Positions 24,835 through 33,829 of a stretch of 64,000 nt of DNA are shown piece by piece (the first letter of the stretch is position 1; every line of letters begins with the position of its first letter). The DNA is from Croceibacterium segetis (lineage in GTDB: Bacteria; Pseudomonadota; Alphaproteobacteria; Sphingomonadales; Sphingomonadaceae), in assembly GCF_011320115.1 (NCBI RefSeq), contig NZ_JAANOZ010000005.1, forward strand, positions 124,001 through 188,000. Reading direction: 5' to 3'. The position numbers and the translations under genes were made by a program. Under the pieces are notes generated by a model. The model was not told the DNA's origin and searched no databases. It was given only the letters and a program-made list of their open reading frames with translations.

Positions 24835-26778
24835 ATGTCTGATCTTCTTTCGGTTCTTGTCAGCCTGCCAAGGCCTGCCAAGCGCGCGCTGCTGGTTGCC
24901 AACGACATCGCGGCAGCGGGCGTCAGTGTCGTCATTGCGTTCTATCTTCGACTTGGAACGCTTCCGGACCAGCCAATTCAATTCTTTTTTGCATTCGCGA
25001 TTAGCGTTGCAGCGCTTGTTCCAATATTTACGGCACTGGGACTTTACCATGCGCTCGTCCGATTTGCCGGTACGCACTCTTTCGAATCCGTTGCTCGGGC
25101 CATCGGCATATATTCGCTCGTATACGCACCCGCTTTCATCCTCCTGGTACCCCCCAACGTGCCGCGCACGATCAGCCTGATTCAGCCGGTCGTGCTGTTG
25201 GTTCTCACGGAATCGAGCCGGGCATTCTTCCGGCGTTGGGCCTTTGCCTCGTCAGGGCTCGCACGCGTGCGAAGGCCGCGACGAAGCGCGGTAATTTACG
25301 GCGCCGGCGCCGTCGGGCGGCAACTCGCTTCTGCCCTTCAGACAGGACAAGGAGTGAAGCTTATCGGGTTCGTCGATGACGACGAGAGCTTGGCGGGGCA
25401 TACGATGCAGGGGCTTCGCATCTACTCTCGCCATGATCTGCCTGAACTGGTCGTCACGCGAGGACTGGAGGAGGTCCTGCTCGCACTGCCGCGGACATCT
25501 CGCGAGCATCGAAACGCCATTGTGCAGGAATTGCAGAAGTTCGGGCTTTATGTTCGCACGCTTCCCGCACTTGACGATCTCAGCACAGGAAAGGTGACCG
25601 CCAACGATCTGCGGGAAATCGAAATCGAAGACTTGCTCGGACGTGAGACCGTCGACCCCGATGTTGATCTCCTGCGCAAGAAGATTGCAGACCGCGTGGT
25701 GCTGGTAACAGGTGCAGCGGGATCGATCGGCAGCGAGTTGTGCAGACAGATCATTGATCTGGGCCCCACGGCCCTGTTGCTGTACGATATCAGCGAGAGC
25801 GGCATATTCGCTCTGGAAAGACAGCTGCGCCGGCTGGCACTCAACACCCGCGGCGTTCCGCCTGAAATCGTTCCCCTGCTGGGTTGCGTGCGAGACCGCG
25901 ACCGCCTTGACGAGGTGTTCACCACATGGCGACCGCAAACGGTCTATCACGCGGCGGCTTACAAGCACGTTCCGCTCAGTGAGCAGAATCCGGCCGAGGC
26001 AATCCGGACCAATATCTTCGGAACGCGAAATGTGGCCGAGGTCTCATTGCTGCACGGTGTCGCCGATTTCGTGTTGATCAGCACTGACAAAGCCGTGCGA
26101 CCGACCAATGTCATGGGAGCCAGCAAGCGAGTTGCGGAGTTGGTCCTGCAGGCCATGCACCAGCGTAGCGAGAATACGACCTATTCCATGGTCCGTTTCG
26201 GCAACGTGCTCGGCTCAAGCGGTTCCGTGGTTCCGGTATTTCGGGAACAGATCAGGAGCGGCGGGCCGGTCACGTTAACCCACCCAGAGGTAACGCGATA
26301 TTTCATGACCATCCCAGAAGCCGCGCAGCTGGTCATCCAGGCGGGAGCGCTGGCCCGAGGGGGCGAAGTCTTTCTTTTGGAGATGGGCGAAGCGGTCAGG
26401 GTTTACGAATTGGCTCGCGCAATGATCGAGCTTAGCGGTCTCCTAGTCCGCGACGCGCAACGTCCGGACGGGGACATTGAGATCAACATCATCGGCCTGC
26501 GTCCTGGCGAGAAGCTCTACGAAGAACTGTTGATCGGGGAAAGCGCCGAAGCCACCAGCCACCCTCGTATCTTCAAGGCGCACGAAAACTGCCTCCCTTC
26601 CAGTGAACTGGACGAGCGGCTCCATGAGTTGCTCAGCACCTTGCGCGATCGCGACGTCGCGCGCCTTCTGGCGCACCTTCAGGCCCTCGTTCCCGAATTC
26701 AAGCCAAAGATCGGGGCCGCCGTAGTTCCTCCGGTTCCTCAAATCGGCGCCGGAGCGCCGCTTCGGGTAGTCAACTGA
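24835..26778 (+). CDS. UDP-HexNAc 4,6-dehydratase (WbpM/PglF/CapD family)
   Basis: 647 residues. About four N-terminal membrane spans (to residue 130), a CoA-binding-like domain (IYGAGAVGRQLASAL), then the catalytic SDR domain with GAAGSIGSEL (293-302) and STDKAVRPTN followed by M427-xxx-K431. The methionine in place of the usual tyrosine is characteristic of this membrane-bound subfamily. It makes UDP-4-keto-6-deoxy-HexNAc, the first step to QuiNAc, FucNAc or bacillosamine sugars. It is divergent from the PglA-like gene. Confidence 0.92.
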   Translation: MSDLLSVLVSLPRPAKRALLVANDIAAAGVSVVIAFYLRLGTLPDQPIQFFFAFAISVAALVPIFTALGLYHALVRFAGTHSFESVARAIGIYSLVYAPAFILLVPPNVPRTISLIQPVVLLVLTESSRAFFRRWAFASSGLARVRRPRRSAVIYGAGAVGRQLASALQTGQGVKLIGFVDDDESLAGHTMQGLRIYSRHDLPELVVTRGLEEVLLALPRTSREHRNAIVQELQKFGLYVRTLPALDDLSTGKVTANDLREIEIEDLLGRETVDPDVDLLRKKIADRVVLVTGAAGSIGSELCRQIIDLGPTALLLYDISESGIFALERQLRRLALNTRGVPPEIVPLLGCVRDRDRLDEVFTTWRPQTVYHAAAYKHVPLSEQNPAEAIRTNIFGTRNVAEVSLLHGVADFVLISTDKAVRPTNVMGASKRVAELVLQAMHQRSENTTYSMVRFGNVLGSSGSVVPVFREQIRSGGPVTLTHPEVTRYFMTIPEAAQLVIQAGALARGGEVFLLEMGEAVRVYELARAMIELSGLLVRDAQRPDGDIEINIIGLRPGEKLYEELLIGESAEATSHPRIFKAHENCLPSSELDERLHELLSTLRDRDVARLLAHLQALVPEFKPKIGAAVVPPVPQIGAGAPLRVVN

Positions 26779-26790
26779 CTTGCATCTCTT

Positions 26791-26814
26791 GCCGGCAGGC
26801 TTTGGCGTGCCGGC
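26791..26814. terminator. Candidate bidirectional terminator hairpin
   Basis: GCCGGCA (26791-26797) pairs with TGCCGGC (26808-26814) across a 10-base loop, in the short gap between two convergent genes. The T-tracts are poor (TTGG on the plus side), so function is a guess from position. Confidence 0.45.
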
Positions 26815-26820
26815 TTGGCC

Positions 26821-27819
26821 TCATAGACGGTGATAACGGCGGTACCAGTCGACAAACCGAGGTACGCCGACATCTATCGCCGTACCCGGCTGGAAGCCGA
26901 GATCCTGCTGGATTGCGCTGATATCCGCGAACGTTTCCGGCACATCGCCGGGCTGCATGGGCTGAAAGTCGAAATCAGCCTTGCAACCGCAAGACTGCTC
27001 CAGCAGCTCGATCATTCGCATCAAATCTTCCGATCGGTGATTGCCGATGTTGTACAACCGATGCGGCGCCAGGCTGCCACCGGCCTTGGGTGCACCGTCA
27101 TCGGTCGGCGGATTGTCGTGGCAAGCAACCACGCCAGTAACAATGTCATCAATATAGGTGAAATCGCGGCGCATTTGACCGTGATTGAACACCTGAATGG
27201 GCTGCCCGCTCAGGATCTTGCGAGTGAAAATCCACATGGCCATGTCGGGACGTCCCCATGGGCCATAGACGGTGAAGAAGCGCAGCCCGGTTAGCGGCAC
27301 GCGGTAGAGGTGAGCGTACGTCTCGCTCATCAGCTCGTCGGCCTTCTTCGTCGCTGCGTAGAGCGAAATGGGATGATCGACCCGATCCTCCACGCGAAAC
27401 GGCAGGGTCTTGTTATTTCCGTACACCGATGACGACGACGCGTAGACCATGTGGCTCGCTCTCTGATGCCGCGCCACTTCGAGAAGGTTCAAATGGCCCA
27501 CCAGGTTGGCTTGCACGTACGCGTGCGGGTTCTCGATCGAATAGCGCACCCCCGCCTGGGCCCCGAGGTGGATGATCCGATCGAATTCCAAACCCTCGAG
27601 CGCGCGCGTCAGCGCCTCGAGATCGGCGAAATCAACACGGACGAACCGAAATGATTCGCCAAACGCCGATTTAAGTTCCTGCAGACGATCACGCTTGAGC
27701 TGCGGGTCGTAATAGTCGTTGATTGAATCGATGCCGATGATTTCGTCGCCTCGCGCGAGCATCCGTTGCGCTACGTGAAAGCCGATGAAGCCGGCGGCGC
27801 CGGTGACCAAGGTGGGCAT
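26821..27819 (-). CDS. UDP-glucuronate 4-epimerase-type SDR
   Basis: 332 residues. It has VTGAAGFIGFHV at the N-terminus, the catalytic Y154xxxK158 in LYAATKKA with YASSSSVYG before it, and the long YGPWGRPDMAMW segment typical of UDP-GlcA 4-epimerases (LpsL/CapI type). The reaction gives UDP-galacturonate from UDP-glucuronate. Next to a UDP-HexNAc dehydrogenase of TviB type, it could alternatively act as a TviC-like epimerase on UDP-GlcNAcA; TviC and CapI are close relatives. Confidence 0.88.
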   Translation of the reverse strand: MPTLVTGAAGFIGFHVAQRMLARGDEIIGIDSINDYYDPQLKRDRLQELKSAFGESFRFVRVDFADLEALTRALEGLEFDRIIHLGAQAGVRYSIENPHAYVQANLVGHLNLLEVARHQRASHMVYASSSSVYGNNKTLPFRVEDRVDHPISLYAATKKADELMSETYAHLYRVPLTGLRFFTVYGPWGRPDMAMWIFTRKILSGQPIQVFNHGQMRRDFTYIDDIVTGVVACHDNPPTDDGAPKAGGSLAPHRLYNIGNHRSEDLMRMIELLEQSCGCKADFDFQPMQPGDVPETFADISAIQQDLGFQPGTAIDVGVPRFVDWYRRYHRL

Positions 27820-27831
27820 TTTCGTCTCCGC

Positions 27832-29112
27832 TCAGAGGTTCCAGCGCGTCGTCGACGCGCTCACTTCGGTATGCCGCCAAATGCCCTTCAGGTCCGCGAG
27901 CAAACCCCCATTTGCGAGTAGTCTGTCGAGCTCGGAGAGCCCCAGAGCCCGATATTCATCGTGGGCAACGGCCCCGAGTACCGCGTCATAACTTTGTTCC
28001 AGCGCATCCGCCGACAGGGCGATACCATATTCCGCCATGGTTTCGGTCGGGTCGGCCAAGGGATCGTGGACCGCAACGTCGTGGCCGCGCTCGCGCAGTG
28101 CGCGAACAATGTCGATGACTTTTGAATTGCGCACGTCGGGAACGTTTTCCTTGAAGGTGATGCCCAGCACCAGAATTCTCGACGGCTTGCCTCCCAGGCC
28201 GCCATCCATCTCTGCCGCGACCCAGCTTCCCATGCTGTCATTAGTCTCCCGTCCGGCAAGAATCACCTTTGGCTCGTGCCCGATCATTTGAGCAAGATGG
28301 CTCAGATAGTAGGGATCGACACCAATGCAGTGACCACCAACCAGCCCTGGTTCGAACTTGAGGAAGTTCCATTTCGTGCGCGCCGCCTCGAGAACGTCCC
28401 ACACCGACAGCCCGAGCTTGTGAAAGATCCGGGCGACTTCGTTCATGAAGGCGATGTTGATGTCACGCTGCGCGTTTTCGATAACCTTGGCCGCTTCCGC
28501 CGTCTTGATGGAGACAGCGCGAAACACCCCTGCCGAGGTTACTCGCGAATAGACTCGCGCCAGCTCCTCGGTGACGGTTTCATTTTCACCGGCTACGACC
28601 TTTACGATACGGTCCACTGTATGCTCGCGGTCGCCCGGGTTGATGCGCTCGGGACTGTAGCCGAGGAAAAAATTTTCGCCCCGGCGAAGACCGCCTTCGG
28701 CTTCGATTATTGGCCCGCACACCTCTTCGGTCACCCCAGGGTAGACCGTGCTTTCGTAGACGACGATGGCAAGCTTTTCGGGATCGATCATCCCGGCGAT
28801 AGTTCGGGACGCCGCCATCACGGGCCGCAGATCCGGCTTGTTGTCCGCATCTACCGGCGTCGGCACTGTGATGATGTAAATATTGGCCCCGTTGGCCGCG
28901 GCGACATCGGAGGTAAGTCGAAGAGACGATTGAAGAATCCTTTCGCTCGGCAGTTCGCAGGTCCGATCATGCCCGTTGGTGAGCTCTTCGATGCGGCTTG
29001 TGTCGATATCGAATCCGATGGTTGTGAAATGCTCTGCTAAAGCCACCGCCAGGGGCAGGCCGACGTAACCCAGCCCGACCACGACGATCACCGGGTTCTC
29101 TGCAAATCGCAT
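27832..29112 (-). CDS. UDP-N-acetylhexosamine 6-dehydrogenase (TviB/WbpA type)
   Basis: 426 residues from the ATG at 29112; the frame stays open to 29289 but the extra part is arginine-rich and non-conserved. NAD motif VVGLGYVGLP (11-20), catalytic C262 in VGGHCIGVDPYYL, and LGITFKENVPDVRNSKV. The TVPTP and KPDL pattern matches the WbpA/TviB branch, which oxidises UDP-GlcNAc or UDP-GalNAc to the uronic acid. It lies 12 bases upstream of the epimerase gene, so the two form an operon. Confidence 0.9.
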   Translation of the reverse strand: MRFAENPVIVVVGLGYVGLPLAVALAEHFTTIGFDIDTSRIEELTNGHDRTCELPSERILQSSLRLTSDVAAANGANIYIITVPTPVDADNKPDLRPVMAASRTIAGMIDPEKLAIVVYESTVYPGVTEEVCGPIIEAEGGLRRGENFFLGYSPERINPGDREHTVDRIVKVVAGENETVTEELARVYSRVTSAGVFRAVSIKTAEAAKVIENAQRDINIAFMNEVARIFHKLGLSVWDVLEAARTKWNFLKFEPGLVGGHCIGVDPYYLSHLAQMIGHEPKVILAGRETNDSMGSWVAAEMDGGLGGKPSRILVLGITFKENVPDVRNSKVIDIVRALRERGHDVAVHDPLADPTETMAEYGIALSADALEQSYDAVLGAVAHDEYRALGLSELDRLLANGGLLADLKGIWRHTEVSASTTRWNL

Positions 29113-29230
29113 TAATCCAGCTCCGATTGTAGATTGAAAACCTAGAGCGATATCGTCGCGGCAGCGGCTGCCACTGACATAGGATCTTGGGCGCCTGCTT
29201 TGCTCGCGGGTATGCTTTCGGGAGAGGCCG

Positions 29231-29644
29231 CTACCGCTTCTGAAGCATGCCGGCGGCCAATGGACAGTAGTTGCTGAGAGGAACGTCAATGCTCCAGCTA
29301 GCGCGACTCTGAGAATACGTACAAATCCGCGTATCGCTTCTGATTTCCGTGCGGGTCAGGCGAGCGGAAGGGGGCGGCGCCGAACCCGACCTGTTCGAGG
29401 CGACGTCTGATGCGAACGGAGGGCAGGGTTCTCCAAGCGGAAGCTGCAGGACCCTTTCCTCATTGCCGACGGTTCGTTGGTAGGTGCAAACTCGGTAATC
29501 TCCGGAAATCGCCTGCTCTACGATCCGCTGCGCGGCAGCCGGGCTCGCGACCGGCAAGGTGCCGGTCAGGACAGCGACGGCCGCTACTAAAACTCGAGTC
29601 CGAGGTGGAAGCCCAATCATCGCGATCGCCCTTAGGCCAAACAA
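29231..29644 (-). CDS. Secreted hypothetical protein
   Basis: 137 residues with a signal peptide (LVAAVAVLTGTLPVASPAAAQ, written as two parts: hydrophobic core at about 19-30 and AAAQ cleavage near 39). The mature part has two similar segments, GDYRVCTYQ and SDTRICTYS, each followed by a cysteine-proline motif, so it may be a small duplicated domain with two disulfides. No family is recognised. It is divergent from the FkbM gene, with 125 bases between the starts. Confidence 0.65.
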   Translation of the reverse strand: MFGLRAIAMIGLPPRTRVLVAAVAVLTGTLPVASPAAAQRIVEQAISGDYRVCTYQRTVGNEERVLQLPLGEPCPPFASDVASNRSGSAPPPSARLTRTEIRSDTRICTYSQSRASWSIDVPLSNYCPLAAGMLQKR

Positions 29645-29769
29645 CAGTCGATCCGCAAGGAGTTGGAACAGGCGTGTATGTCAATCCGATCCACCAAATC
29701 CTTGAAGCGCATTCTTTTGCAGTCAGCAAGACGCTGCTATGGCCACGCCCTTTCGCCTTGGAAAGAACG

Positions 29770-30537
29770 ATGGATACTGAATTGAAGCTGGTGTGCGCGG
29801 TGGGCCGCTCATTGCCGCCCCTGCCGCACGCAACCGCGCTCATAAATCGGGTGCTCAAGCCGATTTACCTGCGCAAGGCTCGTCCGACCGTCATTGCGAA
29901 CGTCTGGGGCATGAAGATGCGCCTTGATCCGAAAGAGGCAGTCGACGGAGGGCTGCTGTTCTATCCGCAGTTATACAATCGAACCGAGATGCGCTGGCTG
30001 GAAGAACACGTGCGGCCCAATGACGTTTTTGCTGATGTGGGGGCCTATATCGGAGCCTTCAGCTTGCGCGCGGCATGCCTGACCAAACAGGTCATCGCGA
30101 TTGAGGCCAATCCCGATGCGTTCGCGGTTCTCGAGGAGAACATTCGTTTGAATCGGCTATCGGTCAAAGCTTACAACATCGGAGTGTCCGATAAGCACGA
30201 AAAACTTAAACTATATATTCAGGACAGAAAGAACGCGGGCGGATCATCATTTGTCGTGCGGCATGCTGGGGCATTTAGGGAAGTCGACTGCAGGTCCCTC
30301 TCCGAAATCGCAGCCCATATCGATGTGATGAAAATCGACATCGAAGGCATGGAATACAAGGTTCTTGGACCGTATTTTCAGACATGCTGCCCCCGTATCA
30401 TAGTTCTCGAAGCTTGGGGGGAAACAGACGCGCTGCGCCTCTGCCTGGACCACGGTTACCAGATCGAGGATCGCAGTGAGGAGAATGTGCTGCTCAAACG
30501 CACTGACCGCGCGGTTTCGTTCGCCGGGCCGTCCTAA
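29770..30537 (+). CDS. FkbM family methyltransferase
   Basis: 255 residues from the ATG at 29770, which has GGAAAG just upstream. The frame is open further upstream but overlaps the divergent secreted protein. It has the SAM-binding motif FADVGAYIGAFSLRAA (88-102), E112 in IEANPDAF, and the canonical MKIDIEGMEYKVL (187-199). FkbM proteins O-methylate sugars or related acceptors. It closes the polysaccharide locus; decayed DNA begins right after its stop. Confidence 0.85.
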   Translation: MDTELKLVCAVGRSLPPLPHATALINRVLKPIYLRKARPTVIANVWGMKMRLDPKEAVDGGLLFYPQLYNRTEMRWLEEHVRPNDVFADVGAYIGAFSLRAACLTKQVIAIEANPDAFAVLEENIRLNRLSVKAYNIGVSDKHEKLKLYIQDRKNAGGSSFVVRHAGAFREVDCRSLSEIAAHIDVMKIDIEGMEYKVLGPYFQTCCPRIIVLEAWGETDALRLCLDHGYQIEDRSEENVLLKRTDRAVSFAGPS

Positions 30538-30539
30538 TG

Positions 30540-31205
30540 CGGTGCATCGTCCTGCTTCATGCTTATATTTGATCGCGGCATCCACGAAGTGCAGTCCCTC
30601 CTCACACCTGACGACAAAGCAGGCAGCCTCGCCGACGTCTCCGATGTTCACGTTGCGCCGCAGCGGCGAGTTCTGCTGGTTCTGCTTGAGGATGTAGCTG
30701 AAGTCACCGATCCCGCGCGCGGCCAGGGCACGGATCGGGCCGGCCGAGATCGCGTTCACGCGGATGTTTGCGGGCCGAAGGTCGTTGGCGAGATATTTCA
30801 CGCTGGTTTCGGCGGGTTTAGCGACGCCCATCACGTTGTAATGCGGGATCACCTTTCGGCGCCGTAGTAGGCCAGCGTGAGGATCGACCCGCCGTTTGCC
30901 ATCATCGCCCGCGCCCGCTGCGCCACCGCGACCAGCGGATAGGCCGAGACGTTCATCGTCAGTAGGAAGTTATCGAGCGTGGTGTCGCAGAACTTGCCGC
31001 GCAGCTGGCTCTTGTCGGAAAAGCCGATCGCGTGAGCCACGAAATGTATCCTATCCCAGCGCCGCTTGAGGGTGTCGAATGCGGCTATGTCAGACACGTC
31101 GCAATCGAAAGTGGAGTCAGAACCGAGCTCTTCAGCCAGCGGGATCACCCCCTTGGCGAGGGCCTCCGGGCGCTCGAGCGCGAGCATCACTTCGGCCTGC
31201 AGGAT
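30540..31205 (-). pseudogene. fabI: Decayed partial copy of fabI (enoyl-ACP reductase)
   Basis: This stretch reads in two frames as most of FabI and closely matches the intact gene at 37688-38491. Preserved blocks include LGSDSTFDCDVSD, IGFSDKSQLRGKF, NNFLLTMNVSA-like DNFLLTMNVSAY, YNVMGVAK, ANIRVNAISAGPI and NSPLRRNV. Compared with the intact copy there is a one-base deletion near 30853 (CCTTTCGGC against CCTTCTCGGC) that shifts frame after YYGAE, a one-codon loss in the AKAALETS region, and divergent ends. The N-terminal Rossmann part (about 35 residues) is missing. It cannot encode a working enzyme. Confidence 0.88.
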
Positions 31206-31399
31206 GCAGCGGCCCAACGATCTTGTTCGACGGCGCCCGTCGGAGCGGACACTTTTCAACCAACCCCCGTCTGCTCGGACGGGAGTCGCTTTTAATCAGG
31301 GTTTTACCTTGGAGCGTCTGAGAGGCTGATCCTTGCGCAACGAGTGGCTCAGCGCGTGCGCTGACTTGGTCTTGGAGGTGGTACTTTTGGTCGGTTCGT
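31206..31399. other. Junction sequence between two pseudogenes
   Basis: No gene is recognised here. A 6-bp stem (CCCGTC / GACGGG, near 31265-31283) is followed by CTTTT on the plus strand; it could be a relic terminator. Confidence 0.4.
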
Positions 31400-31955
31400 C
31401 CCACTAACCCCCTGACGATGATATGCCTGAAACCGTGCCGCTCGACCTCGTCCCGATAATAGAGGTTGCGCAAGTGAACCAGCAGCTTTTCGGCCAGGAC
31501 TTCGCCCATGCGAGCAAAATCGAGGGCGCGGAAAGCATCCCATTCGGTCACGATAACGGTCGCGCTGGCACCTTCCAGCGCGTCGTAAGCGTTCGTGCAA
31601 TAAGTCACGTCGTCGAGCAGCTTGACGGCCTGCCCCATGCCTTCGGGATCGTAGGCGCGCACGTTCATCCTCCGCGTCCTGCAGCGCGTGGACGATCGCC
31701 AGCGGCGGCGAATCCGGCATGTCGTCGGTGTTGGCCTTGAACGTCAGGCCCAGCACCCCCGCGGCCTTCCCATGGGTTTCGCCGCCGAGCGCCTGGACGA
31801 CTTTCCGGCCCATCGCACGCTTGCGGTTGTCGTTGGTCAGCACGACCGCCTCGACGACCCTGAGCGGCGCTTGGTAATCGTGACCGGTCTTGAGCAGGGC
31901 CAGGGTATCCTTGGGGAAGCACGAGCCGCCGTAGCCCGGGCCGGCCTCGATCCAA
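31400..31955 (-). pseudogene. ugd: 3' half of a UDP-glucose 6-dehydrogenase gene (ugd), frameshifted
   Basis: Reading the minus strand from 31955 gives IEAGPGYGGSCFPKD with the catalytic cysteine, then LALLKTGHDYQAPLRVVE, LTNDNRKRAMGRKVVQALGG and VLGLTFKANTDDM, all typical of Ugd. Near 31670 an extra base (GCGGAGGATGAAC where GCGGGGGTGAAC is expected) shifts the frame, after which VRAYDPEGMGQAVKLL and IVTEWDAFRALDF continue in another frame. The NAD-binding N-terminal half is absent beyond about 31955. It is a relic; an intact ugd is not in the window. Confidence 0.88.
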
Positions 31956-32028
31956 AAAGATCGGGTTCAATTGAACCGCCTCGTGGCCATCGCCGCACAA
32001 GAGTTCATCGTTCGTTATCGGATAAAAG

Positions 32029-33288
32029 ATGATTCATAAGCATTCCGCAACTCAGCTGCTGACTGAAGCGGAGTTCAAAAACCGCTCCTCCTTGGCCATT
32101 CGCCGAGGCCTCCCACTGTGGCTTTGGCATGACGTTGCCACCGAAGCTTGGCAAAGCGCGCTGGATTCGATCGAACGGATGATTCGGCAGATATTGGCTT
32201 CGGGACAAGCGCTCGGCCCCCTGAAAGGTGACGCAAACGCAATCGGGATTGCTGCCTACACTTCGGGTTTGGGCCCCCTGTTGGGATATTGGTGCTCACA
32301 GGGGCTGTTGAGTGCGTCCGAAACCACGAGCGACATTTTAGCGCGACACTTCCAGGAGAATTCTCTCCGGATGGAGACTCTCACGGCGCGGTGCATAGAG
32401 GTGCTCGCGCGCATGGATGAGAACGGCATAGACGTGACCGTGTTAAAGGGAATGCACACCGCATTCGAGTGTTTTCCGACTCCGGGTACCCGACCGATGT
32501 CGGATATCGATCTGCTTATCGCCCCTTCCGACAAGTTGGCCGCCCAGCGCGTCTTGAGGGGACTCGGGTACTCACCGGAACAGGAGACCAAGCTGCCGGA
32601 TGAGCAACTCTGGCGACACAGTTCATCCGCGCTCACCCCAAAGAGTCTGGCATTTGTTCATCGCGATGATCCTTGGGGAATCGATTTACACACCTCGACA
32701 AATCGACGGTACGCGCAGGGCGCGCCCATCATCCCACTAGATGAACTGATCAGCCAAAGCACAACACACTGCTGGCGCCCTGGTTGCCACGCCTCTGCGA
32801 TCGCTGCGGTCCCGACGGTACTTTTCTTGGCCTGTCACGCAGGCTGCCCCGTCGGAAACCTCCGGATGCTTAGGCTGGTCGAACTGGTCTTGTTCATCAG
32901 GAAGGCCCAACGATTGGAAGCCTTCGGCTGGGACGAATTCTTAGAGTTTGGCGAGCGGACTGCCACGCTGCCATATGCCTATGCTGCCCTGCATATCGCG
33001 TGCTCGCTGGCTCGCGACATCGTCCCGGAAGATGTCTTGCAACGATCGCGCCGAAATGTACCCCCGCTAGCGCTCAAGCTGATTGCTGACCTAACGCCTT
33101 CGACGGCGCACGCGATTACCCGATGCTCCGTCAAAGAGCGATTCATGTGGACGCCCACCCTAAGGGGCAAAATTCAGCAAATTGCGCACGACTGCGTGCC
33201 GACCGAGCTGCCTCGCGCCATGATCTTTCCAGCCATTAGACGCCGGATCTGGCGTCTGTTTCGTGGCACCTTCAGCTTAGGACTTTGA
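32029..33288 (+). CDS. Nucleotidyltransferase family protein (PF14907-like)
   Basis: 419 residues. The middle has VLKGMHTAFECFPTPGTRPM followed by SDIDLLI, with K140-G141 and the metal-binding pair D159/D161, matching the NTP_transf_5 family of nucleotidyltransferase-fold proteins often found beside polysaccharide or peptide-modifying genes. The rest is alpha-helical. The substrate is unknown. It stands between a pseudogene and the terminase cassette, in sequence of lower GC than the surrounding core genes, so it may be part of transferred DNA or a displaced member of the polysaccharide locus. Confidence 0.75.
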   Translation: MIHKHSATQLLTEAEFKNRSSLAIRRGLPLWLWHDVATEAWQSALDSIERMIRQILASGQALGPLKGDANAIGIAAYTSGLGPLLGYWCSQGLLSASETTSDILARHFQENSLRMETLTARCIEVLARMDENGIDVTVLKGMHTAFECFPTPGTRPMSDIDLLIAPSDKLAAQRVLRGLGYSPEQETKLPDEQLWRHSSSALTPKSLAFVHRDDPWGIDLHTSTNRRYAQGAPIIPLDELISQSTTHCWRPGCHASAIAAVPTVLFLACHAGCPVGNLRMLRLVELVLFIRKAQRLEAFGWDEFLEFGERTATLPYAYAALHIACSLARDIVPEDVLQRSRRNVPPLALKLIADLTPSTAHAITRCSVKERFMWTPTLRGKIQQIAHDCVPTELPRAMIFPAIRRRIWRLFRGTFSLGL

Positions 33289-33829
33289 GACGTCGGTCGT
33301 GATTTGAAAGCGACGATTTGTGTGGCGCCTGGCGTGGCTTGAGCTTCGAAGGGCGTTGATGGGGTTTTCTGCCGAGATATCAGAAACTGGTTCCCGCGTC
33401 GTCATGGCTCCCGCCCGAATACTACCCGATGGCGCGCGCCACCTTCCACGTTTTCCCTGCCAAGCGCATGTCGGCGAGTGGAACGTGAGGTGCTGAGATT
33501 TACCAAGAAGCTCGTAAGACGTCGCGCGCCGCGAATATTCGATGCCCTCGCGTTGAGAGGAAAACAGAGCTTTCGCCATTGGATCTCCAGATCCTCAGTG
33601 TCCGCTCGATGCCTAAGGGTTCATTGCGCAATCGACTTAAAGGGCATTCGTCAGCCCCAAGGTTGTGGAAATTGTCTTGATGCCGGCAGGCTTGCCTTGA
33701 ATGGGGCCTGAGAAGCCTAAGCCGATCAGCCTTCGCGAGCCATGGCTTCCGTCGTCACCAAGGCCTGGTATGGTGTCTCACCGCTTGGCGCGCTCGCCCA
33801 TCGGGCATGTATTCGGTGAGCACCCAGCG
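33289..33829. other. Non-coding stretch downstream of the terminase cassette
   Basis: 541 bases without a convincing gene. A 100-residue minus-strand frame (33277-33579) has no family signature or start context, and a 77-residue plus-strand frame is no better. The base composition is uneven. It forms the left flank of the phage-type cassette and may contain its boundary; I could not see a flanking direct repeat. Confidence 0.5.

Noticed and set aside
31951-31990. GGTTCAATTGAACC palindrome at the ugd break point, considered as a tRNA T-arm or attachment site
   Set aside because: No cloverleaf can be drawn around it and I found no second copy in the window.
33277-33579. A 100-residue minus-strand frame near the cassette
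   Set aside because: No family features, poor start context and partial overlap with the nucleotidyltransferase end; may be relic sequence but not supportable as a gene.
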